Assembly (NCBI GenBank): GCA_963771305.1
Contig: CAVYTS010000007.1
Location: 1-64,000, forward strand
DNA from: CAJCIT01 sp963771305
GTDB taxonomy: Bacteria > Acidobacteriota > Terriglobia > Bryobacterales > Bryobacteraceae
Length of the DNA: 64,000 bases
Reading direction: 5' to 3'
The translations under genes and the position numbers were made by a program. The notes under the pieces are model-generated. The model was not told the origin of the DNA. It was given only the letters and a program-made list of their open reading frames with translations, and ran no database searches. Shown piece by piece: positions 1-9,307 of the stretch; within the stretch, counting starts at the first letter, position 1; each line of letters begins with the position of its first letter.

Positions 1-121
1 TCGCTAGCCAACAGGACATTAGCTCGAGGTGGTGGAGACATCAAGGGAAAAGGGCTCGCGCGAAAAGTGGCACTGGACGTCCCGTCCATGGTCGGAGACA
101 TCGGCGGTGATGAGGGGTTAT

Positions 122-1258
122 TTAACCAGTCGTCTTGCCGAAGGCATCGGGTCTGGGAACATTGATGGGCGGCGTGTGTTGCAGGGGTTGAGGGCTCTCC
201 ATCGGAAGCGTAAAGAAGAAAGTCGTTCCTTCACCCGGTTGCGATTCCGCCCAGATGCGGCCCCGTTGCGCCTGCACAATACGGCGGCAGATTGCCAACC
301 CCACGCCGGTTCCCGGATATTCCTCCGCCGTGTGTAATCGCTTGAACGGTTCAAAGATAGTCGAGGCGTCCTTGGGATCGAAGCCGATTCCGTTGTCCCG
401 TATCGAGATGACCCACTCAGTCTCTCTCTGTTCGGCGCTGATATGCACTTTGGGGGGCTCGCTCGGCTTTCGATATTTCACCGCATTTCCGACCAAATTT
501 TGAAAGAGCCTGACCATCTGTCCGCGATCCACGGGAAGGGTAGGCATCGGGTCGTGAGTAACAGTGGCGCCACTTTCCGTGATGGCTTGATCGAGGTGTG
601 TGAGGGCAGCCTCCAAATCCTCATCGAGGGCAATTGAGGATGGCCGCCCCTCTTCGGTTGTAAGGCGGGCGTAAGCTAGCAAATCTCGCACGAGCGTACT
701 CATGCGAGCTGACGCGCTTAGAAGAAAGTTCAGAAAGAGGTCTGCCTCGGCACCCAGCTTCCCCTTGTACTCGTTGGATAGAAGCTGAGCATACGCGCTC
801 ATCGTGCGTAAGGGCTCCTGCAGGTCGTGGCTGGCCACGTAGGCAAATTGCTCAAGAGCGGAATTGGATTCTGTCAACGAATCCTGCAATTGCTTGCGCG
901 CCGTCTCATCGCTCATAATCTTTGCGTACCCGATGAGGACGCCATGGTCATCGCGGATGGCATTCATAAAACCGTTCGCGAAAAACTCGCTGCCACTTTT
1001 GTGGCGGTGCCACCGAATATCGGTCGCGCTTCCGCTTTCCTCGGCCAGCCTCATCTCAGCTTCGCAAACTTCGACCGCCTTGTCCGGGGGTGTGAAGATT
1101 ATCGATGCGTGTTTTCCAACCCATTCTTGTTCGGAGTAGCCGATAAGGTTTTCCACGCCTGCGTTCCACGATACAAGAATGCCGCGCGGATCGATCATAA
1201 ACATCGCATAGCCCGACAGTTCCCGCACCTGCATACGGTAGAGATCGGCGGCTTGCAA
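122..1258 (-). CDS. PAS-domain sensor histidine kinase
   Basis: Cytosolic-looking sensor kinase of 378 aa that should autophosphorylate on His and pass phosphate to a response regulator. A PAS domain occupies roughly residues 10-120 (FMIDPRGILVSWNAG, then GYSEQEWVG). The phosphoacceptor helix follows with H144 in VASHDLQEPL. The HATPase region shows the N box (LFQNLVGNAVKYRKP), G1 (DNGIGFDP) and G2 (GTGVGLAICRRIV). No transmembrane segment is visible. The start is a TTG at 1258; an ATG eight codons in (1234) is an alternative, and the frame stays open about 19 codons further upstream without an ATG, so the N-terminus is uncertain. It diverges from the broken response regulator at 1588, a plausible former partner. 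The bacteriophytochrome-like HisKA form usually pairs with Rcp1-type single-domain regulators (family knowledge). Confidence 0.9.
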   Translation of the reverse strand: MQAADLYRMQVRELSGYAMFMIDPRGILVSWNAGVENLIGYSEQEWVGKHASIIFTPPDKAVEVCEAEMRLAEESGSATDIRWHRHKSGSEFFANGFMNAIRDDHGVLIGYAKIMSDETARKQLQDSLTESNSALEQFAYVASHDLQEPLRTMSAYAQLLSNEYKGKLGAEADLFLNFLLSASARMSTLVRDLLAYARLTTEEGRPSSIALDEDLEAALTHLDQAITESGATVTHDPMPTLPVDRGQMVRLFQNLVGNAVKYRKPSEPPKVHISAEQRETEWVISIRDNGIGFDPKDASTIFEPFKRLHTAEEYPGTGVGLAICRRIVQAQRGRIWAESQPGEGTTFFFTLPMESPQPLQHTPPINVPRPDAFGKTTG

Positions 1259-1549
1259 TGCGGTCAGCGAGACGGCATTCCGGGCACATCTTGAGGCATA
1301 CTGCCAGGATAACTTTCAGGGCTGCTTTTGCGCTTTCCCGACCGCCCAATGAGGACCGAAAATCGCCAGCGTTAAGCCCTAATATCGCTAACCACGTCGG
1401 GCGCCCTGCTTCCGGGCCGTGATCAGGAAGCAAGCAAATTCCCCCCAACGCCGTTTCCGGGTCACTCCGACGATTTACCAACGGCATTTTTTCGTCGTGG
1501 GAGAATAAATGTAGTTCTACTTCACCGAGCGCGGTCCGTTAATCGAATT

Positions 1550-1583
1550 GGCCGCCTCTCTGGTCGAGAACAGAGAGGCGGCC
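1550..1583. promoter_or_regulatory. 13-bp perfect hairpin in the leader of the response regulator
   Basis: The arms GGCCGCCTCTCTG (1550-1562) and CAGAGAGGCGGCC (1571-1583) are perfect reverse complements around an 8-base loop. The hairpin ends 4 bases before the ATG at 1588 and lies between two divergent signalling genes. No T tract follows on either strand, so it is not an ordinary intrinsic terminator. If transcribed it would occlude ribosome binding for the downstream frame. The rest of 1259-1549 shows nothing I can assign. Confidence 0.6.
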
Positions 1584-1587
1584 CTAG

Positions 1588-2016
1588 ATGGCCATATCGT
1601 CGCTCGCATCCAGAAACGCTCAGAAGCCCCAGACTTTCCGTTTGCTTGTGGTCGAGGATAGTGAAGCTTACCTGTACCTCATCCAGAAGGCTTTTAGCAG
1701 GCGCGAAGGAATCCACTAGGAACTTACGGTTGCAAATGATGGCGAGCAGGCCATGAAAGTTTTGTTTGGGGAAGAAAGAACAAACGCACCGCTGCCGGAC
1801 CTAATTCTCTTAGACTGGAATTTGCCAAAGGTAAGCGGCAACGAGTTGCTTCAACGAATAAAGAAGCACGAAAAGCTCCGCAAAATTCCGGTCCTCGTGT
1901 TTTCGTCTTCCCACGCGGATAGGGACATTCACGATGCGTACGACAACCATGCGAACGGCTATATTATTAAGCCGAGCAGCTTTGAGGTGTTGGCCCAGAT
2001 CGCAGAAACAATTTGA
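1588..2016 (+). pseudogene. Rcp1-like response regulator interrupted by in-frame TAG
   Basis: Single receiver domain, about 142 codons. Reading from ATG 1588 gives the acidic start of a receiver (LLVVEDSEAYLYLIQKAF), then an amber codon at 1717-1719. The same frame continues with ELTVANDGEQAM, the phosphoacceptor Asp in LILLDWNLPKVSG, VLVFSSSHAD and the conserved Lys in YIIKPSS. Homology therefore runs straight through the stop with no frame change. Downstream of the stop the first ATG is 1753, which would yield only an 87-aa C-terminal piece lacking the acidic pocket. It is either a nonsense pseudogene, a suppressed amber, or a base error. Confidence 0.8.
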
Positions 2017-2529
2017 GGAATTCTGGATTTCCATCGCCAAGCTTCCAAAAACCCTGCGGTAGACACATGGTGTGCCTGCTGGCGAGAGCCTTTGTACAAA
2101 GGCCCTATTTGAGACTTCCGCGCCGCGCCGTTCGGAAGCGAGATTGGTCCCCGAGTCTCATTCTGGGAAGCTGACTAGTCGTCACTGCGGCTGCGGCGGA
2201 AGTAGCAACGGCTGCCGACTGGTGCCTGGCTACCCTGCCGTACGGGGAGCAGAAGAGAACTGTCGGGGCGTTAGTGCAGTATTAGACAAGAGTACTAGAT
2301 CCTACCAGGACTATGGCTTGATGGTTCTGGAACGATACCTGAGATCGTCGGTGAATGTTCGCCGAAGTTAGCAGTGGCGGGCTGTTTCGGTCGGTCCCTC
2401 GCGGCCCGTGTCTCGTCCGAATACAAGCGCGACCGTGCTGGGCGCGCCACGTTCAGTGGCTAATTAATCGAGCGGAAGATTGGTGTGTTAGCCGACACAG
2501 CCGAACGGAAGCCCGGCGTTGGCGCTTTG
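2017..2529. other. Gene-free stretch, nothing recognisable
   Basis: About 510 bases between the response regulator and the PQQ-propeller gene. The open frames here are short, mutually overlapping and show no domain, signal peptide or ribosome site. I see no repeat, RNA gene or clear terminator. Confidence 0.5.
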
Positions 2530-4146
2530 CTAATTCTTCAGGCCGAAGATCGCCAGCTGCTTAATCGTGGCCACAAAGACCTTCCCGTTGGCAACTACCG
2601 GAACCACGTTTGCTTTTCCGTTAGTGCTCCACACGCCCGCCGGCGCCTGGAAAAGCTGATTCATGGTCCGGGTGGTGCTGCCAGTCTCGGGATCGAATGC
2701 GCGCAGGTAAATTGCCGTGTCGGTGCCCGCTCCCTGTGAAAGGGACCAAATAATTGGATACGACGTTCCGTTCGAGGACACGCTAGTAAAGAACCCTTGG
2801 GGGGCGAGGTAGGGAACGGGAGGCCCCACGGCCGCTGATGAGGTCACCAAGCTAAGGGAAGGGCCCGGCGAAGTTGCCAGCTTCCATACCATAACCGACT
2901 GACCACCACTCGAAACCACCCGGGCCAGCCCGTCATTCGGGTCCTGGAAGTAGGATTCCCCGCACCAGCACTCGCCGACGTTGTAGGTGCCGAGTACGTT
3001 GTTAGTGGTGGTGGAATGGCCTCCCAGGGAATCCTCGTTCATCAGGTACATGTTTCCGTCTTTGCCTGCGGCCACCGCCAGGTGCGCTACGCTGCCCCGC
3101 TGAGCCGGCAGCAACATGATGCCGCCGGAGCCGAAATCTATGTCTTGGGGGTCAAGACTCGGCTGATCGTCCGGCGTAAACAAATCGAGAACCGTGCTCA
3201 GATCGGACGAAATCTTGACCACGCTTTCTTCGATATTCGTGATTCCGTTATAAGCGGTTCCTGAAGGATCGGAGTTGGCGGTTACAAACAGAACGTTACC
3301 GGCATAGTCTGCGGCCAAGCCGGAGCCAGACATCCAAATGGAGGAAAGGAAGTAATCATCCGGCGACGAGGCTTCGGTATCGAGAACCTGGTACGTCGCC
3401 AATGGTTTCAGGGTTCCCGTCTGCCAGCCCAACAACCACCCACGCGACTCGTTCGGCGCCAAGTCGCAAAAGCTTCCAAAGCCGGCGTAGACATTTCCAT
3501 TCGCCAAAAGCAGGCCGGGACGCTGTCTTTGCACCGCCGCGTTGAAGGTATACTTCGTTCCGTTCGATAGCTTGTGGGACGCGGTGATCAGGCGAGGCGG
3601 CACCTTGTCCGTCAACGTGGCCAGATCGAGCGCATGAATGTAATACGCTGGACCGCTCGCGGTCTGCGTGTAGACAATGACATACATAGTGTTGGCGACT
3701 GGGTCGATGACTGGCGTCGAATTGATCCCGGTATTCGGCGTATTGTTGCAGCCTAAGGGATATGATACTGGGGGTCCGAAATTCGCTTTAAGCAGAATAA
3801 TCCCGGTATTGGCGCCAATGCCGTAAATTGTATTCCCTTCGGTGGCCACGTAGACGACCGTGTGGATGCCCACTGTGTTGCCTACCTTGAGTTCGATGTT
3901 AGAAATGACCAGCGGTTGAGCGTCCACCTGCTCATCCAGCGTTACGGTGTGCAGGAGGCCAAAGGCTGTGACGTTGACATTCGCGGGATTCAGAATACTT
4001 TCCTGTGAGTTCCAACCGGTGCGACTGTTGTCGTAATGGTGGGTCGTTACAGAAAACTGAGCGAAAGAGAGGCTGGAAGACGCGAGCATCACGAACGGTA
4101 GCGCGCAGTTCGTCAAAGAAAGCTTAGAGCGTACAGTAGTTGCCAT
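2530..4146 (-). CDS. Secreted PQQ-type beta-propeller protein
   Basis: A 538-aa exported protein. The first 29 residues form a signal peptide (ALPFVMLASSSLSFAQ). The body has recurring propeller blades of the pyrroloquinoline-quinone-repeat kind, with segments such as VVYVATEGNTIYGIGANTG, HALDLATL, YLRAFDPETG and KVFVATIKQLAIFGL. The calcium/PQQ ligands of a true dehydrogenase are not evident, so an enzymatic role is not claimed; outer wrd-like quinoprotein propellers in soil acidobacteria are often of unknown function. It lies 103 bases downstream of the arylsulfotransferase-like gene on the same strand, probably in one transcript. Confidence 0.8.
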   Translation of the reverse strand: MATTVRSKLSLTNCALPFVMLASSSLSFAQFSVTTHHYDNSRTGWNSQESILNPANVNVTAFGLLHTVTLDEQVDAQPLVISNIELKVGNTVGIHTVVYVATEGNTIYGIGANTGIILLKANFGPPVSYPLGCNNTPNTGINSTPVIDPVANTMYVIVYTQTASGPAYYIHALDLATLTDKVPPRLITASHKLSNGTKYTFNAAVQRQRPGLLLANGNVYAGFGSFCDLAPNESRGWLLGWQTGTLKPLATYQVLDTEASSPDDYFLSSIWMSGSGLAADYAGNVLFVTANSDPSGTAYNGITNIEESVVKISSDLSTVLDLFTPDDQPSLDPQDIDFGSGGIMLLPAQRGSVAHLAVAAGKDGNMYLMNEDSLGGHSTTTNNVLGTYNVGECWCGESYFQDPNDGLARVVSSGGQSVMVWKLATSPGPSLSLVTSSAAVGPPVPYLAPQGFFTSVSSNGTSYPIIWSLSQGAGTDTAIYLRAFDPETGSTTRTMNQLFQAPAGVWSTNGKANVVPVVANGKVFVATIKQLAIFGLKN

Positions 4147-4249
4147 AGAGCAGAATTATTTCCTTTCTTGCGAAGCGAGCCAGACAACAAGAACCGTGCG
4201 GAATGACCAAAACGAAATCCGAATGGACTTTGGTCCGGACCCCGGTGCC

Positions 4250-6287
4250 TCAGGGCGTGGCCGGATTGTACAAGGTCGACATGCGGAAGGTCCGATAGGT
4301 GGCCTCATGCGCTGTCAACGTATAAACGATGTTTGCTGTTCCGGTAATGGTGTTCTCAGTCGAAGTGGAGAGGGGGTTCGTATAACCGCCAATCAGGCCA
4401 GAAGCGCAATACATGTTGCCGTTTCCCAAGGTCTGGTTGGCGCCATCGCCGTCGGAGGAGGAACCGACATCCGAGTCAACATTCAGATTCGCCCACAAGG
4501 CGGTTTCATTGATGGCGTACAACAGGCAACGGCTGTTGCCGTTAGGGTCGAACCCTCCCTGCTCGACCCGCGTATTTCCGTTGTCGAAGAGAGTCAGGAT
4601 TCGGGCGCCCTGAATGACCGCACCACCAAATTGAATGTTCGCATCGTGCTGGTGCGAATTCCACGGGTAACCCAAGTCGTAAGACCCGGCGGTGTTGACT
4701 GCACTGGTGGTCATCAGTGGGAGGGGTTTCCCGCTGGTATCGTTGAATGCCGTCGGGCCAAGCTCCCACATGACATGTCCGTCACCGGTCCCGTTCCCGT
4801 AATTGATTTTGTAGACCAGGTCCCGGTGCTCCGCGGAGACTAAGAAGTTGCCGTCATACACGGTGTACTGGACAGAATTGCCATGGGTCCAGTCGTTCGC
4901 GACTGGAAAGGTTGCGGCCGTAGCAAAATTGTACGCAGTAAGCGGGGGGCAGCCCGGTGTGCTGGGTGTGCACGTTTCCCCCAGGATGGCTGCCTGGTTA
5001 AGGTCGAAGTACTTGGTTTCATCCCAATTCCAGACCAGACCGAGGTTGGAATTGAGAACGATGACCTGATCGGAGAGGATGTCGACCGGACTGTTGCATG
5101 TGCCACCTTGGGCCCCTAGTGCGTCGGGATTATCGGCGCAAGCCGTAGCCGATGGCGAAACTTCCTCCGATGTACCGAGCATCGCAATATAGCCATCGGG
5201 CGCGGCACCGGTCGCACCGTTAACCCTCCGAACGTCGTCATGGATAGCAGTGATTTGCCTCTCTTCGCGCGCTTCGAGTTGCTCGCTGATGGCGCCGGCG
5301 GACATTTCGACAATCATATTTCCGGCAAGATCTACTTCGCGAATACCTTGATGGTAGGGATCGCTTCCCACTCCAAAGACACCCAAATAGCTCCCGCCAA
5401 ATTCGGTACGAAAGGGAGGAATATTTGTTGTGTACCAAAGGATGTTGCCAGCCAGATCGACAGCCGCGGAGGAGAGGATTTTCCAAGTGGCCGGTAAGGT
5501 GTCCACACTGTACACGGTGATCGGTTCCGTCAGGTCGGTTGTCGCTCCGGAGGGCATAACGGTCGGCAAATGAACGTTCGAAGGAATGGCGCCGGTGGTA
5601 AAGCTTAGGGTCGGGCCCGTGTGGACCACGTGGCCCGCCGGATTGATAGTCTGATAGTACATTTGGTACGTTGTCGATGGGTACATCCCTGCAACGTAGA
5701 AATTCATGCTGGTTGTATTGGGGACAGTTGCAGTTGCGCGGCAGGGCTGCGGAGTCGTTTGCTGAAGCGCCGTGATCCCTCCCGGAGGCACCGCGGTCGT
5801 CGGTCTAAAGAACACCACCATGTTGTTCGGCTGCAAGCAGGACGTTCCGGTAAAGAAAGCGACAAGCGGGTTGTTCGTGGTGTTGACGGCAGCACAAGCA
5901 GCGGGATTAGTAGCACAGTTCCCCGCCGGGGAGGCGCGACGTGAGTGTGTAAGGCAACGTTTGGCTAGCATAGGTACCGGCGTGGATGTTCTTTACGGTA
6001 ACGCCAATCGTGAAAGCGCCCTCCAAAGCGTTTGGTGTCCACAAGTATGTATTTGAGGGAGAATAGCCTCGGCGAAGCAGGGTGGGGGCGCCAGTCAAGT
6101 TGGCCGTGAACTCGTACTCATAGCTGGGGGTCGGGTCAGGGTCGCCGTGTGTGGTCGCGGTCCAGGTGATCGTACTGCCGACCGGTGCGGTCGGCGCACT
6201 GGGTGAAAGCGTCACGGCCAGCGCGGCCAATGCGGGGCTCGCCGCAAGAAACACACCGCTAAATAGCGGCGCTAGCTTGATATTCAT
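4250..6287 (-). pseudogene. Arylsulfotransferase (ASST)-like exported protein, single frameshift
   Basis: Two overlapping frames make one gene of about 680 aa. The N-terminal frame (start ATG 6287, good GGAGGA site before it) has a signal peptide (LFSGVFLAASPALAA) and an Ig-like region ending SQTLPYTLTSR. The second frame (to 4250) resumes with PAGNCATNPAAC and carries ASST features: AIHDDVRRVNG, WTHGNSVQY, VSAEHRDLVYKINYGNGTG and SHQHDANIQ. The frames join around 5921-5931, where a CCCC and a GGGG run sit three bases apart; removing one base from either restores the reading frame. Function in the family is sulfate transfer between aryl donors and phenols in the periplasm. Likely followed in the same transcript by the propeller gene at 2530. 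Confidence 0.8.
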
Positions 6288-6401
6288 TTGGTTTCCTCCA
6301 GCGTGACAGTCTTGGGGCGAACTCAATCACGATTACGCGATTACAATTTCGGCTGCGTTCCAGATTGCGAAGGAGCCGCGCTGTGTCAACTTCATGGATA
6401 G

Positions 6402-6430
6402 AGAATAGGGTGAATTGTTTATCAAGTCAA
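6402..6430 (-). promoter_or_regulatory. Sigma-70-type promoter for the ASST gene
   Basis: On the minus strand TTGACT (6425-6430) and TATTCT (6402-6407) are separated by exactly 17 bases inside an AT-rich patch, about 115 bases ahead of the ATG at 6287. Sequence match only. Confidence 0.5.
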
Positions 6431-6608
6431 TCAATTTATCTATATTATGTCGATTGACATGATGGTGTTGGGCTCCAGATCGATTGCCCTCGGTTGAGGC
6501 AACCTATGAGGCGAAGCGGCAACGCGGCAGCCTGCTACGCCACCGTTTTTTCGGTACTCCACTTCATCTTCTTAGCTAGGTCATCATAACAATTCCCAAA
6601 TCCTGCTG

Positions 6609-6896
6609 ATGCTTTTCGGGATATGGGTGCTCTCCCCATTCATGGCACTCGTCTTGGCCAACGTGTTCTGGAAGCCTGGCTCGGTTCTTACCCGAGCGAC
6701 ACTATATAGTGTGATGCTGGGCGTCACGCTGGGCTCCGTGGCCAGCTACGGATATGTTGCTTTAGGCCCCCCGAGGGCGAAGCCCGCTTCCTTTTTCCTT
6801 ATCGTTCCCCTGGTGTCATGGCTGTCCATCGCCGCAACTGTTCCAGTAGCCGCGTTCCTATCTCGCAGGCTGTCACGCCAAGGAGAGCGTTTCTAG
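6609..6896 (+). CDS. Small integral membrane protein, unknown function
   Basis: A 95-aa hydrophobic protein with three predicted membrane spans (about residues 2-20, 30-52 and 61-86) and a basic C-terminus (SRRLSRQGERF). An in-frame stop at 6573 and lack of other start codons make ATG 6609 the likely start. No family recognised. It stands alone between the ASST gene and the mobile-element remnant. Confidence 0.55.
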   Translation: MLFGIWVLSPFMALVLANVFWKPGSVLTRATLYSVMLGVTLGSVASYGYVALGPPRAKPASFFLIVPLVSWLSIAATVPVAAFLSRRLSRQGERF

Positions 6897-7384
6897 CCGG
6901 CGTTGCAGCGGACACCCATGAGTACGCAGTCCCCAGCAGGTGGGCACCAGGCCGGTAATTTTGAGGATTGTGAGAATTTTGAGAAGCGCCAAGCCACCTA
7001 CGATCCTTGTAAGCATCACATGAACACCACTGGCCCCGGAACGTTCAGCCGATCTCTCATCTACTTTCGTGAAGGGACTCTGAGGCTCAGGTCGCAAAGA
7101 GCGTGGGTGTTCTTGATGAGCACCACTTCGATGTGACACGCGCGGACACGTGAGGCGGGCATGTCATGAATAGCTCCAGGCGACGCCGCCCGAGGCGGCG
7201 CAGTTGGGCGATTCAGAGGAGGATCAAGAAAGGAATTGGAGAGCGCTTAACGAGGCAGTCGGATTTTACTCCGATTACTCCGTTAAGCGCCGTTTCGGTG
7301 CAAGCGCTGTGTTCTCAGTGGTTCGCAATTGTCAGAATGCTTCGCCATGGCCGCATTTGTTCTTTGTTTTCAATTGCGACACAA
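6897..7384. other. Gene-free flank of the mobile-element remnant
   Basis: Only short overlapping frames. The one structure visible is a 7-bp GC hairpin, CGCCGCC-CGA-GGCGGCG, at 7184-7200, without a T tract. The outer junction of the integrated element should lie at or near 7385. Confidence 0.45.
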
Positions 7385-7430
7385 TCTTCCAAGCTGTTGG
7401 TTGCGGGTCCGATTCCCGTCTCCCGCTCCA
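7385..7430 (+). other. 3' half of a tRNA-Gly(TCC): att-site remnant
   Basis: The bases fold as the 3' half of a tRNA: anticodon loop CTTCCAA (anticodon TCC), descending stem GCTGT, variable loop TGGTT, T stem GCGGG / CCCGT around loop TCCGATT, acceptor strand CTCCCGC, discriminator T and encoded CCA. Acceptor, discriminator and anticodon all fit tRNA-Gly. The T loop has C where nearly all tRNAs have T55. No matching 5' half (acceptor GCGGGAG, D arm) is present upstream, so this is not a functional tRNA. A 3' tRNA segment from the anticodon loop onward, next to an integrase gene, is the classic attachment-site footprint. Confidence 0.75.
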
Positions 7431-7517
7431 TGTTTTCAATAGCTTAGAAGAAACTGAGTTTTGAGCCTTTACTCTGTTTCCCTTTCTAACCCCGTCGTGG
7501 ATCGCTGATTCCAGTGG

Positions 7518-8108
7518 TCATCGAATCCGAAAATCATCATGTGTTGACGCCTCAATGATTTCCGATTCCAACCTCGTTACGGTCTCGATCTTCTGACCGA
7601 GGTCGCTTATTGCGTAGACACCGAGACTGACGCCTAGACCGTGTCCTCGCTGATCTGCCGAAACCTTGCCATCTACGTTTGCCTTTCGGGAAAGGCTTGC
7701 GTTGGTTCGACGAAGCACTTGGAAGTTCACCCACTCGAGACCAATCTTTGTCAGGCGCGGACGGATCTCCCTTTTCCAATGATTGTTGGGGCGTAAGGGC
7801 GTGATCCCCGTTTCCAACGGGAACATGAAAGTGTCTGTGGAGGAGGCTCCGAGGAACGTCTCCCAAAGTCGAATATCAGCAAGCGTCCCGGGCGAAAGAG
7901 CTATGGTGCGAGTGGTGTTCTTTCCCTTCCGACCTTTTGGCGTATCGATGTTGTTGCTTTCATAAACCCGCTGATCGATCAAGAGTGAGCTGCCGGCGAC
8001 CTTCCCCACCCTGATCGCGAAGATCTCGCCTGGCCGCGTACCGTCGAAGACCGCCATGCGAAATATCAAGCGCCCCCGAACATCCCAGACACTAAGTGCG
8101 GTCCGAAC
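7518..8108 (-). pseudogene. Tyrosine recombinase / integrase, N-terminus deleted
   Basis: The catalytic domain is recognisable: first Arg in FDGTRPGEIFAI, then FQVLRRT (box II Arg, with Gln in place of the first conserved His), GHGLGVSL and the nucleophile Tyr in LGVYA. The homologous frame runs upstream from the nominal TTG at 8069 as VRTALSVWDVRGRL and ends at a TGA at 8109-8111, where relaxase sequence in the opposite direction begins. The roughly 200-residue core-binding half is missing, so the protein cannot be active. Its 3' end is 88 bases from the tRNA-Gly fragment, the usual position relative to an att site. Confidence 0.8.
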
Positions 8109-9165
8109 TCAATCTTTGGACAGCACGCGCCTCTCAACTTGACCGTGGAGATCACCGGGCAAGCCCGATCACTTCAGTCGAAGGCTCTTTTCGAGGCGCA
8201 AAGCTTTGGGACGGCCGTCTATCGCGCCGAAATGGCAATCCGCCTGAAGGAGCTCGGCTACGAGGTGTTCCAGAACGAAAATGGTACGCCGGAGATTCAA
8301 GGGTTCTCGAAGGAATACCTGGCGGCCGAGAGTCTTCGAAGCGACGGGATTAAGGAAAGGCTCGAACAACTCGGGCTTTCCGGGCGCCGGGCCGAAGAGA
8401 TCATCGCCCACCAGGACCGGGGGTAAGAAGCTCATTCTCACCAAAGAGGAGTTGCGCGCCCTCCACCAGGCCCACGGTCAACAGTTCGGCAACGAGGCCC
8501 AGCAAGCTGTCGACGAAGCCCGGCGGCAGGGAAAGGCCACTGAGGTTGGCCGCACCATCGGCCCTTGCGAGGCGGTCGCCTTCGCCATTCGGCGGCTGTC
8601 AGAACGCGAGGCCGTCTTCGATCACTTTCAAGTGACGCGCGATGCGCTGAACTATGGTCAGGGCCATCTCCGATTAAAGGACGTGGAAGCCAACAGAGCC
8701 GCCGGACGATTCACGAGCGGGATTTAGGCGAGGGAAGGATCTGCTGATGGTAGACCACGATCGCACCTATTTGCCCGGCGCTCGCTACACAACGCCGCAG
8801 ATGCTGGCCATGGAGAGGGCGACGATTTCGACTGTCCGGAACGGGATAGGCGCGTCGGGCCCGATTGCCCCGGGAGTCACCAAGGAAGAGATCAGCCTCG
8901 CCCGAACGCCGGACGGCCACATGCTGAATTTCGCGCAGCAAACTGCCGTGTGGAACGTCTTGACAGCCCAGGACCGTGTCCTCGGCCTCCAGGGCGTTGC
9001 GGACTCTGGCAAAACAACATCGCTTCGTTCTGATTCGGGAGCTGGCCGAGACCCAAGGCTATGAATCCCGTGGCCTGGCTCCGACCTCCGGGGCGACCAA
9101 GGCCCTCCGCGAGGCAGGCGTCGAGTCCGAAACCTTACAGCGGCACCTGCGGAGTGAACAAGTCG
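8109..9165 (+). pseudogene. MobF (TraI/TrwC-type) conjugative relaxase, fragmented
   Basis: Homology passes through three frame changes. Part 1 (to 8426) has NLTVEITGQARSLQ and TAVYRAEMAIRLKELGYE of the relaxase domain and shifts near a GGGGG run at 8417. Part 2 (to about 8727) has LILTKEELRALHQAHGQQFG. Part 3 (about 8720-9030) has YTTPQMLAMER and the helicase Walker A GLQGVADSGKTTSL. Part 4 (to about 9165) has RELAETQGYESRGLAPTSG and ALREAGVESETLQRHL. The N-terminal catalytic tyrosines and the rest of the helicase are gone. In the family the protein nicks oriT and unwinds the transferred strand. Confidence 0.8.
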
Positions 9166-9284
9166 AGCAGGAGAAGCCGCTCCATGGCAGCCGCCGCGGC
9201 CTGGGGTTCGCCGGGGGGCGCGGCGCCCTCGAAGAGTGCTGTAATCTTGCGCAGCTTTTCGCGAAGTTGTTGTTCGGTTGTCAC
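9166..9284 (-). pseudogene. N-terminal fragment of a DUF2786-like protein
   Basis: From GTG 9284 the minus strand reads VTTEQQLREKLRKITALFEG... with a GEPQAAAAAMERLLLL segment, resembling the N-terminal DUF2786 pattern (K-I-x-A-L-F, then an Ala-rich helix with ER). It stops abruptly where relaxase sequence of the other strand begins near 9165. DUF2786 genes often accompany mobile elements. Identification rests on about 40 residues. Confidence 0.4.
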
Positions 9285-9307
9285 CTTCCAACTATTTTAG
9301 ATTGCTG

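Larger units (their letters stand above)
7385..9284. mobile_element. Decayed integrative conjugative element remnant
   Basis: In order: tRNA-Gly att remnant, tyrosine integrase lacking its N-terminus, MobF relaxase lacking its N-terminus and tail with three frame changes, and the N-terminus of a DUF2786-like gene. All are broken, and adjacent pieces meet with their missing ends together, which implies internal deletions after integration. The other att end lies outside the window or has been lost. Confidence 0.7.

Noticed and set aside
6609..6896. Small membrane protein as part of the mobile element
   Set aside because: It lies outside the tRNA-Gly att remnant and has no mobile-element features.
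7184..7200. GC hairpin as a terminator
   Set aside because: No T tract on either side and no gene ending within reach.
7385..7430. Functional tRNA-Gly gene
   Set aside because: The 5' acceptor strand and D arm are absent and the anticodon stem pairs only in part.
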